From Jeotgalibaca caeni (lineage in GTDB: Bacteria > Bacillota > Bacilli > Lactobacillales > Aerococcaceae), in the NCBI RefSeq assembly GCF_028863945.1, contig NZ_JARBEA010000027.1:1-35685 (forward strand): DNA of 35,685 nt. Reading direction: 5' to 3'. The notes beneath the pieces are model-generated. The model was not told the DNA's origin, did no database searches, and saw nothing but the letters and a program-made list of their open reading frames with translations. The position numbers and the translations under genes are program-made. Positions 14,605-23,469 of this stretch are shown one piece after another. Within the stretch, counting starts at the first letter, position 1; the number at the start of each line of letters is the position of its first letter.

Positions 14605-14618
14605 TGCTATCAATAGCA
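14605..14618. promoter_or_regulatory. Palindrome TGCTATCAATAGCA in the glg promoter region
   Basis: Perfect 6-bp half-sites around a CA centre. It overlaps the expected -35 region of the TATGAT at 14637-14642, where a regulator could act. No regulator is identified. Confidence 0.4.
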
Positions 14619-14720
14619 CAAAATGAGTTGCAATGGTATGATGGAAATAAGAATTTTATAATGATAAATTAATGTTATACATTTATTTATAACATGGTTG
14701 TGAAAGGAGAGGGCGATAGA

Positions 14721-16637
14721 GTGAATCGGAATCTTTTTATAGATTTGGAAAAAGAGTTATATTTGTTTAATCACGGAGAACATTTTGAAAGTTACCGAAT
14801 AATGGGTAGCAAGCGAAGCACAGAAGAGGCAGGTTCTGGATGGCGTTTTACGGTCTGGGCACCAAATGCGAAATCTGTTTCATTAGTGGGAGATTTTTCT
14901 GATTGGGATCCAATTGAAATGGCTGAAGTTGGCACAACAGGAGTTTGGTCCGTCTTTTCTATGGAACCAAAAGAAGGGCAATGTTACCAATACTTAATGG
15001 AAGACCATAACGGAACATTCACTTACAAAATAGATCCATACGCGTTAGCTTTTGAAGTACCACCAAAAGAGGCCTCTCTTGTGCAAGATCTCCCAGATAA
15101 AAAATGGCGTGATGGACAATGGTACGCCAATAAACGAAGAAAATCCATCTATAAAAAGCCGCTAAATATTTACGAAGTACATTTTGCTTCTTGGAAACGT
15201 CATGCCGATGGAAGAAGTTATTCTTTCCAGGAAATGGGCGAAGAATTGATTCCTTATGTAAAAGAAATGGGCTATACACATATTGAATTTATGCCTTTGA
15301 TGGAACATCCACTGGAAGCTTCTTGGGGATACCAAATAACCGGTTATTATGCGATTGCAGCACGTTTTGGCAACGTAGTCGAATTTCGAGATTTTGTTGA
15401 GGAAGCTCATCGCCAAGGAATTGGTATTATTCTCGATTGGGTACCAGGACATTTCTGTCGCAACGGCTATGCTTTGAGCCAATATGATGGAACACCAACC
15501 TTTGAGTATCAAGATGCTAATCAAGCTGTTAATAACCGCTGGGGAACCATAAACTTTGACCTAGGGAAGCATCAAGTACAGAGCTTCTTGATTTCTAATG
15601 CAATGTATTGGATGGAAGAGTTTCATGTCGACGGTATTCGAGTGGATGCTGTATCGAACATGCTTTACTTGGATTATGATGAGGGACCTTGGACACCAAA
15701 TGAAGATGGAACCAATCATAATCGGGCAGGAGTTGCCTTCTTACAGAAGTTGAATCAAACAATCTTTGGGCGGAATCCCAACATGTTGATGATTGCGGAA
15801 GAAAGCACAGCATGGGCTAATGTGACCCGTCCTATTGAAATGGGCGGACTGGGCTTCAACTATAAATGGAATATGGGTTGGATGAATGACACATTGAAAT
15901 TTTTCTCTCTTGATCCACTGTTTCGTAAGGATCATTTCGAATTGATCACCTTCTCCTTCATGTATGCCTTCAACGAAAACTTCCTCTTGCCTATTTCCCA
16001 CGATGAAGTTGTTCATGGGAAAAAATCACTTCTAGGAAAAGTGCCAGGAGACCGGTATAACCAATTTGCCAATTTACGAAATTTTCAAGCCTATATGTTT
16101 GCGCATCCCGGCAAGAAGTTGAACTTTATGGGGAATGAAATCGGACAATTTTTGGAGTGGCGATTCGAAGAAGAACTGGAATGGGGAGTTTTAGACAATG
16201 AGTTTAATCCCGAGTACCAACATTTCATTAAAACGCTAAACCATCTTTACAAAGAGCAACGTGCTCTACATGAGATAGATGAATCCCAAACAGGAATCGA
16301 AATAATTGATGCGGATAATCGTCTGGAAACGGTCCTTACCTTTATCCGGAAATCAGAGAAAGAACGAGATTTTCTTATCGTTATTTCGAACTTTACTCCT
16401 GTTGAAAGACGCAATTACCGGATTGGTGTTCCATACGAAGGACTGTATGAAGAATTATTGAATACTGAAATGCAAGAATTTGGTGGTACATGGACGATGC
16501 ATCAAGCAGACATGAAAACTACAAGCGAACCTTTTAAGCATTATGAACACTCATTGGAACTGACTGTTCCTGCACAAGGAACTGTTTATTTACGTCCCAA
16601 AAGAATTTACGGAGTGAAGCAAAGAAAAAAAGCATAA
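14721..16637 (+). CDS. glgB: 1,4-alpha-glucan branching enzyme GlgB
   Basis: 638 residues, close to Bacillus GlgB. An N-terminal CBM48-type domain (WRFTVWAPNAKSVSLVGDFSDW, about 40-60) precedes the GH13 barrel: NIYEVHFASWKRH, then DGIRVDAVSNML with the nucleophile Asp, MIAEESTAW with the acid/base Glu, and ISHDEVVHGKKSLL with the third Asp. It moves alpha-1,4 chains to make alpha-1,6 branches. Start: the ATG at 14694 has no ribosome binding site, while GTG 14721 is seven bases after GAGGG within AAAGGAGAGGG. First gene of the glg operon; GlgB-first order is typical of Firmicutes. Confidence 0.98.
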   Translation: MNRNLFIDLEKELYLFNHGEHFESYRIMGSKRSTEEAGSGWRFTVWAPNAKSVSLVGDFSDWDPIEMAEVGTTGVWSVFSMEPKEGQCYQYLMEDHNGTFTYKIDPYALAFEVPPKEASLVQDLPDKKWRDGQWYANKRRKSIYKKPLNIYEVHFASWKRHADGRSYSFQEMGEELIPYVKEMGYTHIEFMPLMEHPLEASWGYQITGYYAIAARFGNVVEFRDFVEEAHRQGIGIILDWVPGHFCRNGYALSQYDGTPTFEYQDANQAVNNRWGTINFDLGKHQVQSFLISNAMYWMEEFHVDGIRVDAVSNMLYLDYDEGPWTPNEDGTNHNRAGVAFLQKLNQTIFGRNPNMLMIAEESTAWANVTRPIEMGGLGFNYKWNMGWMNDTLKFFSLDPLFRKDHFELITFSFMYAFNENFLLPISHDEVVHGKKSLLGKVPGDRYNQFANLRNFQAYMFAHPGKKLNFMGNEIGQFLEWRFEEELEWGVLDNEFNPEYQHFIKTLNHLYKEQRALHEIDESQTGIEIIDADNRLETVLTFIRKSEKERDFLIVISNFTPVERRNYRIGVPYEGLYEELLNTEMQEFGGTWTMHQADMKTTSEPFKHYEHSLELTVPAQGTVYLRPKRIYGVKQRKKA

Positions 16638-16656
16638 AGGAGGGAAGGAAGAAATC

Positions 16657-16671
16657 ATGGTAAAAGAATGA
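16657..16671 (+). CDS. Four-codon ORF (MVKE) with a strong RBS ahead of glgC
   Basis: AAAGGAGGG followed by AAGGAAG (16636-16651) is seven bases before ATG 16657, which opens a four-codon frame ending at TGA 16669-16671. The glgC start is 16 bases further on. It may be a leader for re-initiation, or a relic of a longer reading frame. Confidence 0.4.
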
Positions 16672-16687
16672 TTTTTTCCGACAGTGT

Positions 16688-17836
16688 ATGAAGAACGAAA
16701 TGACAGCAATGATATTAGCCGGGGGACAAGGAACTCGACTAGGAAAACTAACACGCGAGACAGCGAAACCAGCTGTTCCCTTCGGTGGCCGCTATCGAAT
16801 TATCGATTTTGTATTAAGTAACTGCACGAACTCGGGCATTTCCCATGTCGGGGTTGTTACTCAATATCAACCGCTCGAATTAAACGATCACATTGGAAAC
16901 GGAGAGTCTTGGGGATTGAACGGACACAGCCGTGACGTAACCATCCTTCAACCGTATACAAGTGCAGATGGAGAAAATTGGTTTAGTGGTACAGCGCATG
17001 CGATTACCCAAAATATTACTTATATTGACTCACATGATCCTGAATATGTATTGGTTCTTTCTGGTGACCATATTTATAAAATGGACTATGATGCAATGCT
17101 TCAATACCACAAACAAATGAATGCCGATTTAACGGTAGGTGTTATTCCAGTAACATTAGAGGAAGCATCCCGTTTCGGAATCATGAATACAGATGAAGAA
17201 AATCGGATTATCGAATTCGAAGAAAAACCAGAACATCCAAAAAACAACCTAGCTTCCATGGGAATCTACATCTTTAATTGGAAGAAATTACGCAAATACT
17301 TAAAAGAAGACCAAGAAACAGATAAGAAACTAGTCGACTTCGGACATGACGTGATCCCTGCTTACCTAGCTAACGAAGAAGACATTTATGCATATGCCTT
17401 TACAGGTTATTGGAAAGATGTAGGAACCATTGACAGCTTATGGGAAGCAAATATGGAATTCCTTGACCCTGAAAACAGTTTGCATATTCATGATGATGAA
17501 TGGCGCATTTACACGAAAAATCCAATATCCCCACCTCAATTCTTATCAGAAAAATCGGAATTGAAACATGCACTTGTGGCAGATGGGTGCTTTATTGAAG
17601 GAGCAGTCAGAAATTCACTTGTTTCCCAAAACGTTCAAATTGGTGAAGGATCGCTTGTCAAAGACAGTGTCATCATGGCAAATGCGAAAATTGGCAAAAA
17701 TGTGGAGATTGACCATGCCATCGTAGGGGAATATGCCGTTTTGAGTGATGGAGCCAAACTAATTGGCAAGCAAGGAGAAATAAAAGTAGTTGGGTTTGCA
17801 GAAGAGATCGGAGGGACAGATAATGATAAGAAATAG
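16688..17836 (+). CDS. glgC: Glucose-1-phosphate adenylyltransferase, catalytic subunit GlgC
   Basis: 382 residues. It makes ADP-glucose from ATP and glucose-1-phosphate. The N-terminal pyrophosphorylase loop is [16 protein letters not shown], with [19 protein letters not shown] after it. [11 protein letters not shown] gives the metal-binding Asp, and [10 protein letters not shown] and [16 protein letters not shown] are substrate-site motifs. A left-handed beta-helix with hexapeptide-like repeats closes the protein (about 285-370). Start ATG 16688 gives the usual MKNEM beginning but lacks a clear ribosome binding site; the strong one upstream serves a four-codon ORF. Its 3' end overlaps glgD by 14 bases. 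Confidence 0.97.
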   Translation: MKNEMTAMILAGGQGTRLGKLTRETAKPAVPFGGRYRIIDFVLSNCTNSGISHVGVVTQYQPLELNDHIGNGESWGLNGHSRDVTILQPYTSADGENWFSGTAHAITQNITYIDSHDPEYVLVLSGDHIYKMDYDAMLQYHKQMNADLTVGVIPVTLEEASRFGIMNTDEENRIIEFEEKPEHPKNNLASMGIYIFNWKKLRKYLKEDQETDKKLVDFGHDVIPAYLANEEDIYAYAFTGYWKDVGTIDSLWEANMEFLDPENSLHIHDDEWRIYTKNPISPPQFLSEKSELKHALVADGCFIEGAVRNSLVSQNVQIGEGSLVKDSVIMANAKIGKNVEIDHAIVGEYAVLSDGAKLIGKQGEIKVVGFAEEIGGTDNDKK

Positions 17837-18980
17837 TATTAGTACCATTATGAGTTTGACTGATCCCAGCAATAAAGATTTACATCCTATGACAAGAGTT
17901 CGTCCCGTAGCGGCTTTACCGATTGCAGCTAGATATCGGGCGATTGATGTTGCTTTATCAAATGTTAGCCACGCTGGAATCAAGTCAGTAGCTATGTTTA
18001 TTGGTGGGAGTGGTCGTTCCATTTATGACCATATTCGTAGCGGATCTGCTTGGGACTTAGAGTCACGCTTAAGTGGAGGTATTTTCACGTATTCCCAAAC
18101 CTATCTCAAGCAACGGATGGGTGACGAAGGCTTTGACGAAAATGACTTCTATGTCAATCATCGCGAATTCTTGAAAAAGTCTCGTACCGAATACGTACTG
18201 GTAACAGGTGGAAGAATGATTGTTAATCTCGATATTTTAGATTTACGTAACTATCACGTGGATCATGATGCAGACATGACAATCGCTTATAAAAAAGTAC
18301 CCGTAGACAAGGTGAAGGGTCACCCTTATGAAAAAGTCGTGAAATTGGATCGTGACGAAGATGTTGTGGGATTTGTTTCCAGTGATGAAGCAGACTTCGT
18401 TGAAGAGACTACCAACCAATTTTTAAATATTTACTTCCTTTCCGTGAAGCAAATGCTTGAAATATTGAAACGTGCAACAAAAGAAGGCATTCATATGGAT
18501 GTGGACCGGTTGTTGGCCTACTATTCACAGTTCCATCAAGTGAAAGCCTATGAGTATACGGGACCACTTATGAATCTGGATTCTATCCAAGCCTACTATG
18601 AAGCGAACATGGCATTATTGGATAAACAGAACTATGCAGATTTCTTCTTAAGTGAACACAACATTATTACCAAAGCGAAAAATGAACCGCCTACTTACTA
18701 TTCCAGTTCAGCAAACGTGAAGGGTTCTCTCTTCGCTACTGGTTGCTACATCGATGGTACAATCGAAAATTCCGTTGTGTTCCGTAAAGTTACTGTTGCA
18801 AAGGATGCGGAAGTTCGTCACTCCGTATTGATGCAAGGAGCAACGATTTGCGAAGGAGCGGTGGTAGAATACTGCATCCTCGATAAAAACGTTACGGTCG
18901 AACCAGGCGTTGTGGTAAGAGGTACGAAAGACAATCCAATCATTCTGGAAAAGAATGAAACAGTTGCAACTTCGAGGTGA
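17823..18980 (+). CDS. glgD: GlgD, non-catalytic/regulatory subunit of ADP-glucose pyrophosphorylase
   Basis: 385 residues, homologous to GlgC but with a changed active site. The GGxGTRL loop is missing: the start reads [31 protein letters not shown], and [11 protein letters not shown] replaces the [10 protein letters not shown] catalytic segment. In Bacillaceae and Lactobacillales, GlgD forms a mixed tetramer with GlgC and raises its activity. Start: GGAGGG is seven bases before ATG 17823, inside the end of glgC, so translation is coupled. The stop TGA is within the ribosome binding site of glgA. Confidence 0.96.
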   Translation: MIRNSISTIMSLTDPSNKDLHPMTRVRPVAALPIAARYRAIDVALSNVSHAGIKSVAMFIGGSGRSIYDHIRSGSAWDLESRLSGGIFTYSQTYLKQRMGDEGFDENDFYVNHREFLKKSRTEYVLVTGGRMIVNLDILDLRNYHVDHDADMTIAYKKVPVDKVKGHPYEKVVKLDRDEDVVGFVSSDEADFVEETTNQFLNIYFLSVKQMLEILKRATKEGIHMDVDRLLAYYSQFHQVKAYEYTGPLMNLDSIQAYYEANMALLDKQNYADFFLSEHNIITKAKNEPPTYYSSSANVKGSLFATGCYIDGTIENSVVFRKVTVAKDAEVRHSVLMQGATICEGAVVEYCILDKNVTVEPGVVVRGTKDNPIILEKNETVATSR

Positions 18981-18988
18981 TCACAAAG

Positions 18989-20422
18989 ATGAAAATTCTA
19001 TTTGCAGCGTCAGAAGCGGCTCCCTTTTTCAAAACAGGTGGATTAGGGGACGTGGCTCACGCCTTACCAAAAGAATTGGCTAAAAAAGGTATCGATATTC
19101 GAGTCGTGCTGCCTTATTACAGCGCGATGCCACAAAAATACCAAGACATGACGGAAGATGTTCTAAACTTTACGATAAAAGTTGGTTTGAAAGATGTGTA
19201 TTGTGGAATTAAGACTCTTCAACTAGATGGTATTACTTATTATTTTATTGATAATCAAGACTATTTTTACCGTCCTTCTTTATATGGGCATTGGGATGAT
19301 GGCGAGCGTTTCGGCTTCTTCTCTATGGCCATTATTGAAATGATGGAAAAGGTAGACTTCATACCGGATGTCATTCACGTAAATGACTGGCAAACGGCCA
19401 TGGTACCAGTCTTGCTCGTTGATAAATATCACTGGATTGAAGCGTATCAATCCATCCGTAAAGTATTAACCATTCATAACATCCTGTTCCAAGGTATTTA
19501 TAACCCAGAAATTCTTTATCATGTTTTCGGCACAGGAACGAATATTCTACGTGAAGACGGCGTGTATTACTATGGGGATGTGAACTACTTAAAAGGTGGG
19601 ATTAACTTTTCCGATGTAGTTACAACGGTCAGCCCGTCGTATGCAAATGAAATTCAAACTCCTGAATTCGGGATGGGACTAGAGGGCGTTCTGCAATATA
19701 ACAGTTGGAAGATCCGCGGTATCATTAATGGAATTGACTATGAAATGAATGATCCCTCTGCTGATCCACGCATACCGTATCACTATTCAAAACAAGAGAA
19801 GAGCGGGAAGGCGAAGAATAAACGAGCCTTGCAGGAAAGGGTTGGTTTACCAGTAGAAGCGGATATCCCAATCCTTGCGAGTGTCAGTCGCTTGACGAGT
19901 CAAAAAGGATTCCAGCTTATTCAAGAGAAGATGGAAGAACTAGTACATACGCGTGAGGTTCAAATTATTATTTTAGGAACCGGTGATGAGGAGTTTGAAC
20001 GTTCTTTCCTTTATTTCCAAGAAAAATATCCTGATAAAGTTCGCTCGATCATTGATTTTGATATTGAGCTGGCCCAACAGATTTATGCTGGAGCAGATTT
20101 ATTCTTGATGCCTTCTGCGTTTGAGCCATGTGGTTTATCGCAAATGATTTCCATGCGGTATGGAACCTTGCCGCTTGTCCATGAGACGGGTGGGTTGAAA
20201 GATACCGTTGTACCATATAACTTTGCTACGGGTGAAGGTACTGGTTTTAGTTTCAATGGATTTAACAGCTATAACTTGCTAGGAACCATTTATCGAGCTC
20301 TGGATGTTTATGAAAAGCAACCGAAAGCTTGGGAAATGTTAATGGATCAAGCAATGGAAGCTGATTTCAGCTGGCAACAGCCTGCTCTGGATTATATTGA
20401 AATTTATGAATCGTTGTTGTAG
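18989..20422 (+). CDS. glgA: Glycogen synthase GlgA (ADP-glucose dependent, GT5)
   Basis: 477 residues, the usual length. The N-terminal MKILFAASEAAPFFKTGGLGDVAHALPKEL contains the KTGGL ADP-glucose-binding motif. VIHVNDWQTAMVPVLL and TIHNILFQGIY lie in the first Rossmann domain. The second has LASVSRLTSQKGF and MPSAFEPCGLSQMISMRYGTLPLVHETGGL, with the EPCGL Glu and the second TGGL. Start: ATG 18989 is eight bases after AGGTGA; an in-frame GTG at 18977 lies within that site. Fourth gene of the operon. Confidence 0.98.
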   Translation: MKILFAASEAAPFFKTGGLGDVAHALPKELAKKGIDIRVVLPYYSAMPQKYQDMTEDVLNFTIKVGLKDVYCGIKTLQLDGITYYFIDNQDYFYRPSLYGHWDDGERFGFFSMAIIEMMEKVDFIPDVIHVNDWQTAMVPVLLVDKYHWIEAYQSIRKVLTIHNILFQGIYNPEILYHVFGTGTNILREDGVYYYGDVNYLKGGINFSDVVTTVSPSYANEIQTPEFGMGLEGVLQYNSWKIRGIINGIDYEMNDPSADPRIPYHYSKQEKSGKAKNKRALQERVGLPVEADIPILASVSRLTSQKGFQLIQEKMEELVHTREVQIIILGTGDEEFERSFLYFQEKYPDKVRSIIDFDIELAQQIYAGADLFLMPSAFEPCGLSQMISMRYGTLPLVHETGGLKDTVVPYNFATGEGTGFSFNGFNSYNLLGTIYRALDVYEKQPKAWEMLMDQAMEADFSWQQPALDYIEIYESLL

Positions 20423-20447
20423 GGGATGAGGAAAACGGAGGTTCTCC

Positions 20448-22862
20448 ATGATAGCCATTACGTCGAAACAATTTAAAGATGACTATGTAAAGATGTTTGA
20501 ACAAGTATATGCGTACAATTATCAAGAAGGAACGAGACGAGAGCAATTTGAAGTACTTGGTTCTTTAATTAAGAAGTACTATATGAAAGATTGGAAGAAG
20601 ACAATCGAGGCTTACAAGGAAAACAAAGAAAAGCAAGTCTACTATTTTTCAATGGAATTTTTGCCAGGGCGGATGCTGAAAAGTAACTTATGGAACCTTG
20701 GACTGACATCTGTAGTGGCAACTGGTCTAGCGGAACTTGGGTTAGACTTGGATGAAGTGGCGGAAGGAGAAGTGGACCCAGCCCTTGGGAACGGCGGGTT
20801 GGGGCGCCTTGCTTCTTGCTTTATGGATTCCATTGCATCCAATGGATTATCCGGCCATGGAAACGGAATCCGCTACCGATATGGTCTCTTCAAACAAAAA
20901 TTTATTGACGGTTATCAGATTGAATTGCCAGAGAATTGGTTGCGAAATGGAAATGTGTGGGAAGTCCGGAAAGAAAATAAGGCAGTTATTGTCCGTTTTG
21001 GCGGCAATGTAGTGATGGAACAAGATGAAGCTGGCAATCTCTATCCGCGGTATGAACATACTCGCAACATTTTAGCTGTACCATACGATACTCCGCAAGT
21101 TGGTTTCCGAAATGGGAATATGAACAATCTACGTTTATGGTCTGCTGAGATTCCGTATGGGGAAGAGTACTTATTCCGTACAGAAGAAGAGCGAGATGAA
21201 GTGAAGCAGATTACAGAAGTTTTGTATCCAGATGATTCTAACTATGAAGGACGCCGATTACGGATTAAACAAGAATATTTCTTTTCTTCAGCAGGTGTAC
21301 AAAGTATTATTCGTTACTTTAAGACACTAGAGGAAGATTGGAGCTTATTCCCAGATAAGATTGCCATTCACATTAATGATACGCATCCTGCTCTCGTTGT
21401 ACCTGAACTAATGCGAATTCTCCTTGATGAGGAAGGGTTATCGTGGGAGCAAGCGTGGGAAATCACGAAGAAAACCATCAGCTATACCAACCATACCATT
21501 CTTCAAGAAGCGATGGAGCGGTGGAATATAGAGATGATTCAAAGTCTGCTTCCGAGAATTTATCAAATCATCGAAGAAATCAATCGTCGTCATATTGAGA
21601 AGAAAATTCCTTTGTATGGCGAAGAACTAACGTATCGAACCGCTATTCTTCAAGACGGACAGGTTCACATGGCTAACCTTGCTATTATTGGCAGCCATAG
21701 TGTGAATGGTGTAGCCCGTCTGCATACAGACATTTTAATGGAACAAACCTTGCGAGATTTCTATATTATGTATCCGAATAAATTTAATAACAAAACCAAT
21801 GGGATTACTCATCGTCGCTGGATTCACATTGCGAATCCGGGACTTACCCGATTGCTGGATGATGTGATTGGCGAAGAGTGGAAGAGTAATCCAGATGAAT
21901 TGAAATTATTAAAGGCGTTTGCCAATGACAAAGAGATCTTAAAACGGATTGAAGAGGTAAAACTTGCTAATAAGAAACGGTTTGCGGCCTATGTAAAAGA
22001 AGAAAAAGGCATTGAAATTGATCCAACGGCTATTTTCGATGTGCAGATCAAGCGACTCCATGCCTACAAACGACAATTATTAAATGTCTTACATATTTTG
22101 GACCGCTACAATCAGCTGAAAGATCAACCGGATATGACCATGCCAAAACGTGTCTTTATTTTTGGGGCGAAGGCAGCTCCAAGCTATCACTACGCCAAGC
22201 AGATTATTAAGTTAATCAATGCAGTAGCAGAGCTAGTGAATAATGACCAAGAGATGAAGGATCAGATTAAAGTTGTATTTGTCGAGAACTATGGAGTTTC
22301 TTTAGCTGAATTAATTATTCCTGCGGCTGATGTAAGTGAGCAGATTTCTCTCGCCGGTAAAGAAGCCTCTGGGACAAGTAACATGAAGTTAATGGCAAAT
22401 GGCGCCTTAACGATGGCTACGATGGACGGGGCGAACATTGAGATACATGAAGCAGTGGGTAATGAGAATATGTATGTCTTTGGTTTAAGTAATGAAGAAG
22501 TTCAAAGCTACTACGAAAACCATACCTACCATTCACGCAACCTTTATGAAGGGAATCCTCGTTTGAAACGAGTTCTCAATATGCTGATAGATGGTTCCAT
22601 TCCAGGTCTCCACGATGAAGGTCAAGATATTTTTGATAGCTTAATAAAATTTAATGACGAGTATTTCTTATTAAAAGACTTCGATAGTTATCTTCAAGCA
22701 CAGCGTCATGTAGATCAAGATTATCTAGACCGTGAGAAATGGAATAAGATGGCACTTATGAATATTGCTCAATCAGGTCGCTTTTCGGCTGACTATACAA
22801 TCCAGCGCTACGCAGAAGAAATTTGGCTTCTACACCCAAGGGTCGCTGAAGCGAAATCTTAA
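20448..22862 (+). CDS. glgP: Glycogen phosphorylase GlgP
   Basis: 804 residues, GT35 family. It releases glucose-1-phosphate from glycogen chain ends. Motifs include YYFSMEFLPGRML, LGNGGLGRLASCFMDSIAS, HINDTHPALVVPELMR, FDVQIKRLHAYKRQLLN and EASGTSNMKLMANGALTMATMDGANIEI, the last holding the pyridoxal-phosphate lysine. The ATG follows ACGGAGG by six bases. It is the last gene of the unit, 25 bases after glgA, so synthesis and mobilisation genes are transcribed together. A long hairpin terminator follows. Confidence 0.98.
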   Translation: MIAITSKQFKDDYVKMFEQVYAYNYQEGTRREQFEVLGSLIKKYYMKDWKKTIEAYKENKEKQVYYFSMEFLPGRMLKSNLWNLGLTSVVATGLAELGLDLDEVAEGEVDPALGNGGLGRLASCFMDSIASNGLSGHGNGIRYRYGLFKQKFIDGYQIELPENWLRNGNVWEVRKENKAVIVRFGGNVVMEQDEAGNLYPRYEHTRNILAVPYDTPQVGFRNGNMNNLRLWSAEIPYGEEYLFRTEEERDEVKQITEVLYPDDSNYEGRRLRIKQEYFFSSAGVQSIIRYFKTLEEDWSLFPDKIAIHINDTHPALVVPELMRILLDEEGLSWEQAWEITKKTISYTNHTILQEAMERWNIEMIQSLLPRIYQIIEEINRRHIEKKIPLYGEELTYRTAILQDGQVHMANLAIIGSHSVNGVARLHTDILMEQTLRDFYIMYPNKFNNKTNGITHRRWIHIANPGLTRLLDDVIGEEWKSNPDELKLLKAFANDKEILKRIEEVKLANKKRFAAYVKEEKGIEIDPTAIFDVQIKRLHAYKRQLLNVLHILDRYNQLKDQPDMTMPKRVFIFGAKAAPSYHYAKQIIKLINAVAELVNNDQEMKDQIKVVFVENYGVSLAELIIPAADVSEQISLAGKEASGTSNMKLMANGALTMATMDGANIEIHEAVGNENMYVFGLSNEEVQSYYENHTYHSRNLYEGNPRLKRVLNMLIDGSIPGLHDEGQDIFDSLIKFNDEYFLLKDFDSYLQAQRHVDQDYLDREKWNKMALMNIAQSGRFSADYTIQRYAEEIWLLHPRVAEAKS

Positions 22863-23285
22863 CGAATATAAAAAGAGTGTCAAAACGCTTCTGTTTTCGC
22901 GTTTTGACACTCTTTTACTTTTCTTTTTTAGAGAATAAATAGTTTTTTCTTCTGCTTCATCAAATAGTTCCAGTGTATTGGCATCCACTTGTCTGATAGT
23001 AATTCCATAGCCGTATCGATCTTGGAGAAATAATTCCTGTTCATTGCTCTTAATTAATGTTAGATCTAGATTTTTCCCATTCATCGTTAACTTGGGTTCG
23101 TTATGGATGTGGAGTAAGAAAGATTGGTCTTGCGTCAGCCAATTGCCGGTCAGATTGTTCAAGGAAAGTTGTCTTTGATGTTTCTTTTTCTTTAATAACC
23201 CACTCTTCATTAAGACAGGCGTCACACCAATCACGACAGAACAGGCTAGCAAGACTTGTTTTTGTATTTTCTTTAAGTTCACCAT
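22830..23285 (-). CDS. DUF4828-like protein, possibly frameshifted at its 3' end
   Basis: Up to 151 residues. An N-terminal hydrophobic segment (about 8-28) could be a signal anchor. A small beta-rich domain follows with NLTGNWLTQDQSFLLHI, LTLIKSNEQELFLQDRYGYGITI and ANTLELFDEAEEKTIYSL, as in the lipocalin-like DUF4828 of Lactobacillales. After LKKKSKRV the frame runs through the glgP terminator and 33 bases of glgP. One extra A in the six-A run at 22929-22924 would instead give a tail LKKEK and a stop ahead of the hairpin. The last 25-30 residues are therefore doubtful. AAAGGGTG precedes ATG 23285. Function unknown. Confidence 0.75.
   Translation of the reverse strand: MVNLKKIQKQVLLACSVVIGVTPVLMKSGLLKKKKHQRQLSLNNLTGNWLTQDQSFLLHIHNEPKLTMNGKNLDLTLIKSNEQELFLQDRYGYGITIRQVDANTLELFDEAEEKTIYSLKKKSKRVSKRENRSVLTLFLYSLRFRFSDPWV
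22871..22916. terminator. Bidirectional terminator after glgP
   Basis: A perfect 18-bp stem (22871-22888 with 22899-22916) begins with AAAA and ends with TTTT. It ends the glycogen operon. The minus-strand gene at 22830-23285 reads through it. Confidence 0.93.
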
Positions 23286-23392
23286 TTATACACCCTTTAC
23301 CGTTCATTACTTTATAAGTATATTCCTTTTTTAATGAAATGCTATGGTTGTTATGCTACAAAATGATTACAAATGTGCGTCTTAATTTTTCA

Positions 23393-23421
23393 TTGCGGTT
23401 CCTGCTGTGATTTGGTATCCT
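23393..23421 (+). promoter_or_regulatory. Probable promoter of the aspartate kinase gene
   Basis: TTGCGG (23393-23398) and TATCCT (23416-23421) are 17 bp apart, with TG one base before the -10 (extended -10). No lysine riboswitch is visible between it and the gene. Confidence 0.5.
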
Positions 23422-23469
23422 ATCAGTACGCGCATGAGAATTAGATTAGAGAAATGTAGGGGTCAAGCG

